A DNA stretch of 64,000 nt from Cephalopachus bancanus (taxonomy: Eukaryota > Chordata > Mammalia > Primates > Tarsiidae). The stretch covers positions 2,480,001 through 2,544,000 of the forward strand of contig JAPVLO010000232.1 in the NCBI GenBank assembly GCA_027257055.1, read 5' to 3'. The notes beneath the pieces are model-generated. The model was given only the letters and a program-made list of their open reading frames with translations, was not told where the DNA came from and made no database searches. Shown here piece after piece: positions 1 through 11,408 of the stretch (the stretch's first letter is position 1; each line of letters begins with the position of its first letter). The position numbers and the translations under genes are program-made.

Positions 1-1104
1 CATTCTGGAAAGGGTCCCAGAGGCCTTTGTAATCCAGAAGCTTCTGGCCGAGCTCTGGGAGGTCCTAATCTCAAAGAAATGCTTCCCAGAGCAGACAAGC
101 TGAGCTCTTCCTGGACGCCAGCAGCAGGCATGCCCAGCCCTGCAGCCATGGGGGGTCCAACAGTCTTTGGGATGGAGACAGTGGATCACTGGGCCTGTTT
201 TCCCTGGGGGTTACCAGCTCTGTCTGAAGAAGGCTAGCTGGGGGAAGAAGGGGTCAGAGGGGGATGGGTGCTGAGAGGGGAAAGCTGGCATGTTGCTGGA
301 TTTTTGGGAACTGGGTGAGCGGGAGCCAGTCTTCTGGGCCTGGGGGGCATAGGCAGGCGTGAGACCTTCTACACACAAGCAGGGCCCCAGGACCCTGTGT
401 GCCAGGTGGATCCCACCATCTCCAGATCCCTCCCTCCATGGCATTGTCCGGGGCACTCCAAGACAGATGGCATCTGGGCAGGTTGACCATTGAAAGTCCT
501 TTCCGAAGATGCTTTGTCATGGGCTCACCGCTGGTGATCTGCTCTGTCCCTCACCCCAGCACATGTCCCCAGCAGAGTGAGGCAGAAAGAAAGCCACAGG
601 GGGCAGGAAGTGATGGGAGGGACCCCAGGCTGTCAGGCAGCTGGCAACTGTGGGTTCAAAGTCAACATGAGCCAAGTGGCTCCCTAAGTCACAAAAAACT
701 GTTCCATGACAAGGCTCCTCATGGGGAGACTTGAGCCAGCTCTCATGCCCTGGAGCTCCTGCGGGCTCTGGAATCCTGAACATATCACGCCCCTGTCTGA
801 AACTCTACTTCCTTATCCATCAATTGAAGGAGACTCCAGGAGCCCATGTTAACCTGTCATGATTCCTTTATCTGGGTTGGGGGTCCTTTCTGTTTTCTCA
901 ACCATTCAACAAGAGCAAAGGAGGGAGAGAGAGGCTAGAAAGGGAGAAGAGGACAGAGAATGCCATAGGGGAAGCTGAGAGAAAGAAAGTCAGGGGAGCC
1001 AGCCACAGGTGGGCTTGCAGTGCAGTCTTGCTTCAGGCAACCCCAGGCCTCTTAAAAAAAGCCCCTCCTCCCCTTCCTCTCCTCCAGGCAGCCCACACCT
1101 TTAT

Positions 1105-1655
1105 TCAGAAGAACCAAGAAAGCCGCAGGTCCAGTAATTCCACTCCTGAACATATGCCCCAGTGACCTGAAAGCAGGCACTCAGATACCTGCACACCTGT
1201 CACAGCAGCACCCTCCACCACAGCCAGAAGGTAGAGGTAGCCCAAATGTCCATGGATCAATGAGCAGATAGACAGAATGTGGTACATCCATACAATGGCA
1301 TACTATTCATTCTTCAAAGGGAAAAAGACTCTGACCCAGGTTACAACATGGATGCACCGTGAGAACGTTACGCTCAGTGAAATATGCCAGTCAAAAAGGA
1401 CAAGTACTGTAGGATTCCAAGTAGATGAGACACCTGGAGTCATCACCATCATAGACACAGAAAGCAGAATGATGGTGTCTCAGGGGAAGGGGTTGGAGGA
1501 GTGTCTGATGGGACCGGAGTTTCAGTTGGGGACAGCAGTGACAGTGGCCCAGCAATGCATGTGCCCTTAGTGCCTTTGAACTGTACCCTTAAAACTGATC
1601 AAAGTGGTAAATTTTATGATAGGTGCATTTTGCCACAAATTGAAAAACAAGGAAG
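1105..1655 (+). mobile_element. Old L1 LINE, 3' end
   Basis: Shows the classic order of an L1 3' end: the region of atgtccatggatcaatgag, a tggtacatccatacaatgg-like word, then tactattc, and finally a tail close to gtggtaaattttatg before an A-rich end. The frames are broken. Confidence 0.8.
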
Positions 1656-1676
1656 AGCATATCAGGGAGGCAGGTC

Positions 1677-1940
1677 GGCAGGAGGAGAGCAGTGCCCATG
1701 ACCTTCGCCTTGAACGTGGTCTCCAAGCTGGCAGGAGGAGAGCAGAGTCATGGCCTTAACCTAGAACAGGGCCTCAAGGCTGGCAGAAGGACAGCAGGGC
1801 CACAGGCTTCGAGTTGAACATGGACTTGAGGCTGGCAGGAGGAAGGCAGAGACCATGGCCTTCACCTTGAACATGGCCTCCAGGCTGGCAGGAGGACAGC
1901 AGAGGTCACGGCCTTCACCTTGAACATGGACTTGAGGCTC
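1677..1940. repeat. 52-53-bp tandem repeat, 5 units
   Basis: Units start near 1677, 1730, 1782, 1834 and 1887, each beginning ggcaggagga or ggcagaagga and containing a ccttgaacatgg-like core. The array begins directly after the end of an L1 fragment. Confidence 0.9.
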
Positions 1941-2689
1941 TGAAGCATGTGAGTCTCTGGGGACTTCTGGCAGCCACCTGGGGAGAGAGTCTTAGGGACT
2001 TCCTTCTGTGCCATCCTGTAACAGCTACCATGGGGACACAGGACGTGAAGATGAGAGGCGTGATTTGTGGAAAGGATGACTCAGAATTGGAGAGGGTGTT
2101 GGAGGGTGGGATGAGTGATGCTGATGAATTGGGAGAGGAGATCCTTGACATGGGAGGGTGTGAGCCGGAGTGCTCAGGCCAACTGCTAGACACCGCCCTC
2201 CCTGCTCGAGGCCTGGCCTTCCCTCCCTCCTGCCTCATCCCAGGAGGGGGCTGGTGCGTGGCTGGGAGAGCCGGGAAGGGTGGGTGCCTCTTGCCTCGCC
2301 CCCACAAGCACAGGCTGCCTCCATGAATAATGTGCTGAGGGACCTGGGTCTGAGAATCTTCTGACCAATCTCATGAATACCGTCTACTTGGCAAAGGAGA
2401 AACTGAGGCAGAAAGGCATAACAGTGACTCAGTGTCTGCAGATGAAGTGGCGACTGATGAACCCAGACGGCCTGAATCACCACGTCTCCTCCCCCAGTGG
2501 AAGAGGTGGGTCCCATGGTGGGCAGAACCACCTCAGCCAGGTTGGTCAGTCAGTAAGGACCTCCCTGAGTCCAGGGGCACTTGGGGGCCTTGAAACATCC
2601 GGGGCGGGGCTGGAACTCACCTGGGCCTGGGCTGCTCCCACCCAGGACATGGGCAGACACAGAAGCCTCTTTCTGTAAGGTTTGTGAGG

Positions 2690-2920
2690 AGGCTTGTGAT
2701 GAGTTCTCTAATGAGGCCTGATTACCGTGGCCCCATAAAGGCCTAGTTTGCATATAAAAAGGTTGGCAGCCCTGAGAGTAAGTTCATTAATAATAATTGG
2801 AGAGGCCCAGGGAGGGGCCGGGCCCAATTTCCTCTAGTGGTGCTGCTGATTGACCCGTGTCCCTCCTAATTGAAATGTAAAATGGCAATTTTTTCCCTTG
2901 GCAACAAGGCATGAAGGGAC
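2690..2920. promoter_or_regulatory. Candidate intronic enhancer-like segment
   Basis: AT-rich unique sequence in a GC-richer intron, with a tttgcatataaaa octamer-like and TATA-like word, several TAAT homeodomain cores (attaataataattgg, cctaattgaaatg) and no repeat signature. The call rests on composition alone; no conservation could be tested. Confidence 0.25.
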
Positions 2921-4524
2921 CATCACCACCAGCTTGCCCCTTCCTCCCACCGCATCATCACAGACTCTGACCTGCCTTGGCTGGGCTGAGATTCCAGATA
3001 TGAAACCATCTGCAGATCTGATCCTCCCTCGTGGGAAACTTCAGAGGAATTTTTATGTTCCCACCTGACCGGAGCCTGACGCTCAGTGTCATGGTCCAGG
3101 GCTCAGGGCACCCAGACCTCTGTCCTCATCTTCAAGACTCCACAGAAGGAGCCCGACTGGAGAGCTGTCCCACTGTGAGAACGAGTCTGCCATCTCCTGC
3201 TGGTCTCAGAGTCTTGAAAAGTGCCTGGGTTACCTAGGAATGGCGACTATGAATTCCTGCCCCAAATGACCATTTTAGAGGAATCCATGAACTGACACAC
3301 ACAGCATCCAGCCCAGAGTGTGCCATGCTCAGCAAATGTCTGTCCTGTCCCTATCTCCCCCAGCCCAGGCAGCATCTTGATCCTTATCTGTTCTGTTCCC
3401 ATTTCCCACCCCAATTCCCAAGCACCCTTCTTTCTGGCTCCTGCTTCCATGTACTTTCCCACCAAGCCCCCAGCAGTGCCCACTGGCCAGCGAGCCTCAG
3501 CCTTCTAGTCTCCACATCTTATGTTGAGCCTCACTAGCTCCACCAGCTCCAAGTGCCCAGACTCAAGGTCCCAAACACAACATAGGGAGGTTTTGGTTCT
3601 GGCCATGGCTCCCCTAATGGTCACCCCTTCTTCCCAGAGGTGACATCCTGAGGCTGAATGCTCCACATGCCTCAAAACAGGAACTCTGTCAGCCAGCCAC
3701 GTGGCTGTGGGCAAGCCCCTCAAATTCTCTGAGTCTCTTATATTTATTAGGTCTTTGTCCCTGACTGCTGGCACGGTGCTTCTAAAACCCATGGAATTTT
3801 CTGAGTGACAGGGGAGAGGAGCACATTTTGCTAGGTATAATGAACTCATCCCTGCTACACCTGAGCTTACGCTAGTGTGGTCACTCTTGGAGGATGAGGG
3901 CTTGTTGCCAGAAGAACCAACCACGTGGTTAGAGGGGTTTCACTTCACTGCCCCATGCCGCCTGGGGAAGAGAGAGGGGCTAGCGACTGAGGTCAGTTGC
4001 CAATAACCAATGATTTACTCAGTCACGTCTACGCAAAGGAACGTCTATGGTAACCCTCAACGAAGGGTTCGGAGAACTTCCGGGCTGGGGAGCAGACGGT
4101 GCCAGAGGGTGGTACCTGGGGAGGCCCTGGCAGCTCCATGCCCCCACATCCTGCTCTGGGCACTGTCTCATCCGGTGGCTCCTCTGTGTCCTTGTCACAT
4201 CCTTCACAAGAAGCCAGTAAACGTTTGTAAACCTTTCCTGCATTTTGTGATCCATTATAACAAAGTGTTGGGCCTGGAGAGGGACCATGGGAAACCCTGA
4301 CTTACTGCTGGTCGCTCAGGGGGTCAGGTGACAACCTCAGACTTGAAACAGGTGTCTGAAGAGGGGTACTGAGGCTTTACCATGCGGAATGGATGCTCAC
4401 TCAGGCAGATGGTGTCAAATGGAACTGAGTCGTCGCCCACCCAAGCAGTGTATGGGTGATTGGGCGCGGGGAAGGTCCTCACACTCAGGGTCGCAACGGT
4501 CAAGTGCAGCCAAGGACAGTTTGT

Positions 4525-4645
4525 TTCCCTTTTAGTCCTAGTTCTGTTAACGACTCAATAGATAACCCAGGCTACATCATTCCTGAATCCTTTCGAAGCT
4601 CAGTTTTCCCATCTCTAAAATGGGCATAATCATTCCTTCTCAACT
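4525..4645 (+). mobile_element. MIR SINE fragment
   Basis: Contains agttttcccatctctaaaat and gggcataatcattccttctc, typical of the MIR 3' half. Confidence 0.65.
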
Positions 4646-7600
4646 AGCTCAAAATGTGCATTCAGAATACCAGCCAATGGCTGGAGGGCAGGGGTAGAGG
4701 ACTCTGTGGGGAGGTGGCCTCTTGATAGGGCCTTGTTCCCTACCCACAGGGACATATCTGAATAACTGGTACATTGCAACCTGGAATGGCTGTAGCTGGG
4801 CACTGGCTCTGTACACAGTGTGGGAAACTGCCATGATGCTAGTTACGTGGTGAACGCCATGTTAGGATTCCATCCAGGGAAGGTTTCTTCACCTCCGCCC
4901 CGCATGGACATGTTCCCACAGCACCACACGCAAATAGGATCGCCACATGTTCCAGATGAAGATGTCAAGGACACAGGGACCTCACTTGCTGCTCACAGTA
5001 GCCGTGGATGCAATATTTCCCTCCAGCCATCTCGCTGACCCGTATCTACAGGTGATTCTCTAGCTCCATATTGAGCTCCTCAAACACACACTGCCCTCCT
5101 CCTTTCAAGGACACCCTTTCTCCAAACTATCATTTGAAAGGGCTGGCTCTTGGAGGATGGAAAACATCTGTATTTAACAAGACTCTTTGGAGACAAATGC
5201 ACACCCTAAGAACCAGACTCCCCTGGAGGCTGTTGTGCCCACAGCTCTGTTCTGCAGTTCTGAGAACAGTTGGGGTGGGGGGGTGGCACTAGCTGGGAGG
5301 CAGGCAAGCTTGGAAGGCCTGGTATTGAGGAGGGGGCCCCGGCCAGCTCCAGGTCCACTGTCCAGCCCAAGAACATGTCGGTCTCCACTTAAATGCACAC
5401 AAAGTAAAGACGGTGCTGTTAAATGCAGAGAGCAGGGCCACAAAGCCCATCTATGACGGCGAGAATGACGTTTTTCTATTCACCATGGAGGTTTCGCTGC
5501 AGATTTAAATAATGGAACAAGGACATAAAGAATGCTGCCTAGCTGGGAGAGAAAAGGTTGCTTTCGGTGCTGGTGCCACCTGGGAAGGGGGTGGTAGACC
5601 CGAGAAATTACAGCCCCAGTGTGTTTACAGGATGAGGGCTCTGGTTCCCCCATTACTACAGCAGAACTGGAGGAGAGCAGAGCTCCAGGGGAGAGCAGGA
5701 CACAGGGGCAGCTAAGAGACAAGTGATTTGCGGGTCACCTCTCCTCCTTCTGAGTCAGCTCTCATCAATTGCAAAGATAAGCCAGCCCCAGCCCCAACCC
5801 ACCCTCAAAATTTACACTCGCCTTCTCAGAGCCACGGTGCCCAGTGCAAAAATGTAGCATGCCATATATTTTCTTGCTGCTCCCCAAGTTCACAATGCCA
5901 TTAGCATGATCTACGAGGGGCTGGTTTAGAGAGAGAGCAAAGCAATAATGCAAAAAGGAAATACCCATCACCTTGGGGGAGGGGCAGATGAGATTGATGG
6001 AAAGTGCAGTTGTCTGGGGCAACCCAGTCACTGAGTACCTGGAGTGGGTAGCATGGGAGGGAGGCCTGTTCTGTGGCTGGACTTGGCTTTGTTTTCTCAC
6101 AGGACGGTAAAAGGCAGGGTGCATGACGGTGGGGGGTGTTTCTCCTTGGGGTTGGGTCCCAGGATTGTCTGTCCTGCAAGAGGGAAAGCAGGATCTCCAG
6201 CGAGTCAGGCTGCAGGGTCTCGAGTCCAGCAGGGGGGTTGATGCCCTTGGCTTGCCCCTGTCTCAGTACATGGGCTTATTTCAGCACCAGGACAAGGGGC
6301 AGTTCAGGAACTAGGACTTCCCCACCTTGCCAGGTCTGCAACCCTGCAACAGACTTGACAGACCCGCAGGATACCAGGTTTCATGATTCCAGTCCAGGCT
6401 CCAGATTTCTTTTCAGGGAGGGGGTTGGGAGAGTGGAGGAAGTTGGGAGAAGTGTTCAAACACAGCTTTGCAAATCAAATAGAATCCACTTTGCCTCCTC
6501 TGATCTTACAACTATTCTCTGGAGTGAGGTTGCCGGTTGAACTTCAAGAGGAAAGGTATTGCTGGAAGATCCCCCGTGGGCCAGTGCACCTGTGGGCCAG
6601 ATGTGCTTTGCCTTTCTAGCAAACCTCGTCCAGTCTGGTGCCCGGAGAAAACAGCCTCAGAGGCAGCTCACTCTGCTTTCCAGTTTAGGTGAGAAGAAAC
6701 AACACAATAACCCATCAGCGATAAATTCTTGCCAACGGATTTGCTTTTCCATGGAAGTTCACCTTTGTTGCCCAGAAGTTGTCATTGTAAAGTGTGTGGT
6801 TCTGATGGGGAGGTTCAGGTAGGCCTGCAGATCCCAAAGCCAGTTGGGGACCAGCAGCCACCCTGGCTCAGCAGGGCTGTGGACATGGCCCCATTCACAG
6901 CCAACCTAGCAGAAAGCCAACCTGATAGGGGGCAGGAAGCAGCTCGCTGATGCTGGGAGAACAGGCCAAGAGCAAGGAGACACTGTCACCCACTTCAGTC
7001 TCACCTCGCCTCTCTCCCTTCTCTTCGGTGCCCAGGTTCTGGAAGCAGATCTGAAGACCCCAGATTGCAATCACAAAGCCATCATTAGTTGAAACAAAAT
7101 CATTCTTTGTAACCGGAATATAGTTACGATAAATGACATATGTTACCCGGCGTTCTATTTCTAATAATTGTCATTACGTTGGAATACTTGCCATTAACAT
7201 AATAACAACAATGACTGACCAGGTCTCTGTTCCAGACCAATAACCTCACCTGAAGGCGATCTTTGTTCAGGAGGGAAAAAGAGAGAGGGAATTCCATATC
7301 CCTGGTGATAGTCAACAAAGGCCTTGTTGAGATGGAAGACACACAGATGAAAGCATTCCTGGGACACAAGATGGTGCTGGGCAGATGAAAAGCCACCTGG
7401 CAGCCTCACTCTCAGTTAACAAAAGGACACTGTCTGCACCCCCCGCCCAGAGGGTAAGAGGAAGTGAAAATCCAGGGATTTCCAAAAGAAGCACCCGGCC
7501 TTGCTATACCTTCATTCCAAGAGGCTGGGTCTTGGCCCGGACATCCGGGAGCAGCAGGTGCTGGGGCCATGGGACACCCCATGAGGTCAAACTGGTAGGC

Positions 7601-7959
7601 CGGGCCTTGGCTTGATGCTCACCTGATCAGACCACTTCCTGGACATGGGTTTCTCTTAGATGCTTTCCAACTTGTTTACACTTAAAGTTACAGAATGTTA
7701 GGGACTATGCAGACCAACAGCTCTATTTTATGGATCTCTACATACAGATCTGTGGAGGGTTCATTCACCTTTAAACCCGGCAGCGCCTTGGGTAGAGGAG
7801 ATGCTTGGGTGAGGAAGTATAGGCAGTTAAACCCCAGCAGAACTTCAGCGTGCCATGCTGTGAAGAAGACACTTGTGTCTGGGGTATCCACACTTACCTT
7901 TCGATTGTGCAGTTTCCTTTTTTACCCCTTATTCCAGCTACCACCTCTTCCCAGAAACA

Positions 7960-8287
7960 TACATGTTCCACATAATGACGATTTGGTCAACGACAGGTCG
8001 TATGTATGAGAGTGGTCCCATAAGAGTACAATACTGTATTTGTATGGTACCTTTTTAATGTTCAGATACACAAATGCTCACAAGACCTACAGTATTCAGT
8101 GCAGTAACCTGCTGTACAGGTTTCTAGCCTAAGAGCAATAGGCTAGACCACATAGCCTAGGTGTGTAGTAGGCTAGACCATCCAGGTTTGTGTAAGTCAT
8201 TCTATGATGTTTGCATGGTGATGAAATCGCCTAATGACACATTTCTCAGAACAGATCCCCATTGTAAAGCAACTCATGACTGTATAA
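7960..8287. mobile_element. Nonautonomous Tc1/mariner (Tigger-like) DNA transposon
   Basis: Starts acatgttccacataatgacg and ends catgactgta, which approximates inverted termini of the tacagtcatg type with TA at the right flank. The interior word taggtgtgtagtaggct is characteristic of a common human MITE-like family whose name I cannot assign with certainty. Confidence 0.7.
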
Positions 8288-9154
8288 TATTAAAATATAT
8301 GTACATATATCATATAAAAACATAGAAAACAAAACCACGTGAAAAAATTCATCACACTTCCATTAGCAGCTGGGGACTTTCTTGAATGTTCTGAGGACAA
8401 TGGGCCTCCTTCCACTAACTCAGAATGACTGGAGTCAGTGACTAGTTCACAAATGTTTATGACCATATTTCCCCTTTGGTACACTGGCTGGCAAGATGCT
8501 ACCATAACAGTCATTGTGAGGTGGTCACCTCTGGCTCTCCTCCACATTCTCATTCCAAATGGCCCTGGGATTGAGTTGTGCAGAGTGAAACCTCCAAGTT
8601 GGACCAGAAGCCTAGCCTCAGAGCTTCCTCCTGAACATCCAGGATGAAGAGGAGCCAAAGTTTACTCCATAGGGTGGTGTAATGCGATTCCGAGTTGGCC
8701 TGGGGTCCCTCACTGCCATGGCCTCCAGGCTCCCCAGAACAAGGCTCATGCGAAATGCAAAGGATTGACGTTAAGTCCAGTCCACATCCTCCCATCAGCC
8801 ATATGCTCTAGGCCAATCCCTCTCTCGGGGGCCTGACACCCCCTCCTCTGACGTGCTCTGACTTCTACAACCTCTGCACATGTCCAGTATGGAGGTTGCC
8901 AAACCTGGCTTGCAGTCTGGGTACTGGAAGTCATCGGTCTTCTGCAGGGATCCCTGCATTGCACTGAGGAGCACGGTGGGCTCTCAGTTTATTCTCTGCT
9001 CATTCTTTTTTGCTCCTTCTAAGTGGCACACGCAAGCTCCTTGAGTGCAATGAAAAGAAAAAAACTTGGGACAAGGGAGCAAACAAGAAAGAAAAGGCAG
9101 AAACATGAGTACCTCCTTCAGGGTACTTGAGTGATTAGAGGTGCTCAAAGTTCA

Positions 9155-9330
9155 GATAGTTCCATTGTTTTTGCTTTTATTTTATGCTTGGGCCTCTCTG
9201 CCCATAAAACCCCTGCCAGATACACCAGTCTGGAAGGCTGGAGAGAGGCTGACATCACTTTGATTCGACTCCCATCAAGTTCTCTGCAGCCTTCTGATGG
9301 AAGCAAGGAGAGGATGCTTCCTGGGGTCCG
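9155..9330 (+). repeat. Inverted repeat arm, left
   Basis: Matches the reverse complement of 9645-9830 with moderate divergence. Both translate to similar frames (IVFAFILCLGLS against IVFYFIFLLGFS, then ARYTSLE against VRYPSME). The frame is not a recognised protein, and the similarity is best read as inverted DNA homology. Confidence 0.75.
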
Positions 9331-9644
9331 GCTCCTGACCTCGGTGACTCTGCCAGTACTTCTGCTCCTGACCCGGTGCTCTAAGATGCAGGCCTCTTAT
9401 CCAGGGGTGTGTCCTTGGCCGTGTGACTCACGTCTCTCTTACTACCTTTAGATCCATTTTGTCTTTATGAAAGACAAGTCGAGACCTGGCACGTACATAT
9501 GAGGTTCACACCCTGACTTAAGAACCAAGACAAATCATTTTCCTCTCATTCCCTGTCAAGGGACCATCCGGGTCTGGGGTTCTTCCTAACAATGAATCCA
9601 GAGTGGCCATTTCCCACCACAGAGAGGCTGATGGAGAGGGAGCG

Positions 9645-9830
9645 AACCCGTGTCTGAGGCTCCTACTGTCTCTTCTTGTTTCCATCCGACACCTGCAAGG
9701 GACTGAATGAAGTCGAGACAGAGGTTTCCAGTCCCTCCTCCGTTTTCCATACTGGGGTATCTGACAAAGGCTTTATACGTGGAGAAGCCCAAGAGAAAGA
9801 TGAAATAAAAGACAATGCGCTCTCTGGAGG
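9645..9830 (-). repeat. Inverted repeat arm, right
   Basis: Reverse-complement partner of 9155-9330, separated by about 0.3 kb. It could be the ends of an old DNA transposon or two copies of one element in opposite orientation. Confidence 0.75.
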
Positions 9831-10661
9831 GTTTCACAGCCTTGCTGGCACCGTCCATACTTCTGCTCTTTTCTCCTTGTCTGCTCTCCTTGCCTTATGC
9901 ATACCTGCTATCGTTCTTGCCCCAGACAGCTGCACCATTCCTTGCCTCTGCCTCTACAATGAATCACCCTGCCCACTCTCCACGTGTCAGACTTCTGCTC
10001 AATACCAGGCAGGACGGGATCTGAGGTTTGGATTTTCTGATGGCTCCACCTTATGCAGTGACTTCCCCCCACACTAGGGAAGCCCCATGCAGCAGGTGCC
10101 CTTGTGGGGTGTGCACGGCTCTTCCCACTCAGCCTCAAATGTAAGGCAGCTTGCCTCCTGCCATCAGGGGTTTGGTGAGAGGTAGGTTCTCGGTGGAGTA
10201 CAAGTCTGCGCAGGGGAGGCACTGGAGGGGCCTGCCTGCTCTCTTGACGTCCCTTTTGTCCCCCAGAGAGTCCTATGCTTCTGGTACCTGGCCAGTTCCC
10301 TGCTCTCACTGCTGTGGGGCTGGCCACATGCTCACAGCCCCTGTATAGGTATGTGAGGGGAGCTAGAAAACCCATCCAAGATTGGGGATGGGGAAGGTTC
10401 TGGGGCTTGTTAAGCCCAGTGTTGGCAGAAAGAGTACAAAAAACGCCATCAAGTTTGAATAACAGACTTCTCCAGAGTGCTCTTATGCCTGCTGCCTTTG
10501 AAGTTCTTGACCATAAACATGCATTCTCAGAGCAGTAGCACAGGCAGCAAGTGTTTTTACTATGGTGATGAAGACTTTTCAGGGAGAAGAACAAAAACTG
10601 GGAGAGGATGGGAAGACAGCATCGTAGCCATGAACCTGAATCCTGCCTCAGCTGTTCCTCA

Positions 10662-10835
10662 AACCGGACAGAGCATCAGAGCCACCCAGAGGGCTTGTTA
10701 GAGCCCAAACAGTGGAGCCCCTCACTGAGAACTCCTCATCAGTGGGTCCGGGGTAGAAGACGTCGCATCTCCAGCAAGTTCTGAGCTGATGCAGATGTTG
10801 CTGGTCTGAGGACCACCCTTGGCCAGCCACTGCTT
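10662..10835. mobile_element. MER5-like hAT (Charlie) fragment
   Basis: Recognised from the combination cagagccacccagagggctt, agttctgagctgatgcag and tctgaggaccac, which parallels the imperfect palindromic MER5 layout. Diverged. Confidence 0.6.
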
Positions 10836-11293
10836 TGTCTCATAGGTTGATGATTCTTTCATTCTTACTGCCCTCTCCCTTTTTCTCAATGTGTCCTCTT
10901 ATGTCTCAGTTCTTCTCTGTAATCAGTGCTCCAAGAAACAGCTGAGTTGCTGCTCATGGTCCCACTGCGTACTCAGTTACTTCTAGGACACGCCAACACT
11001 CCCATCTCTTTGGAAGGCTCTAACTCACCTGGTTTGTGGAGAATCCTCCTGGCTGAAGTGACCTGGAATACACTTTTGACTGTAGCTGAGCTACCAGGGT
11101 GAACCAGAACCCACAGGCTCTGTGCAGAGCTTGGCTTGTCTATTGCTTTCATGAAGTGGCCTCTTAAGCACCAGGGCTGGGGAGGAGTGGTCCTGGGGCT
11201 TTTGCCCCATTTTCTCCTCTTGAGGGAAGGCCTGCCTTGCATGTCCCATCCCCATAACACACAGCACTCACCACTCTGGCTGCAGGGACTTAC

Positions 11294-11408
11294 CTCAGCC
11301 AGCTTCACTCGGCCCTCCTGGAAGGAACAGGAGGTGGGGTCATGGGTGCAGACATGCCGATATTTACACCAGTGGCAGCGGTATGGGCTCTCCACACAGG
11401 ACAGGCAC
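11294..11408 (-). CDS. PLXNA4: Plexin-A exon: PSI2 domain
   Basis: This 115-bp exon has acceptor ctccag and donor gtaagt. One base completes Ser and 38 codons follow, ending in phase 0 at VKLAE. It encodes the second PSI module, [20 protein letters not shown] followed by more cysteines, with the CHWC motif in place of CGWC. PSI modules are small disulphide-knotted domains that set the geometry of the plexin stalk. It is the 3'-most plexin exon visible. The next exon should begin with an acidic residue and a Cys-Pro motif, and was not found between here and position 1. HDPTSC and KLAE differ from human PLXNA4 as remembered. Confidence 0.9.

Larger units (their letters stand above)
1..11293 (-). 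other. PLXNA4: Plexin intron, 3' to the PSI2 exon (extends beyond window)
   Basis: Over 11 kb without a recognised exon. It holds an L1 3' end, a 52-bp tandem repeat, MIR-like fragments near 3.7 and 4.55 kb, a mariner/Tigger-like element, an inverted repeat pair and a MER5-like element, listed separately. 4650-7950 has no feature I can name. 2690-2920 is AT-rich with homeodomain-like and octamer-like words. Confidence 0.8.

Noticed and set aside
9908..10594. 228-codon open frame on the minus strand, the longest in the window
   Set aside because: No recognisable domain, no splice or promoter context, composition like the surrounding intron. It adjoins a MER5-like element and overlaps no conserved feature. 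A frame of this length is plausible by chance in 64 kb of moderate GC.
1..11293. Next downstream plexin exon (after PSI2)
   Set aside because: Looked for the Cys-Pro start and the following IPT2 motifs on the minus strand and did not find them.
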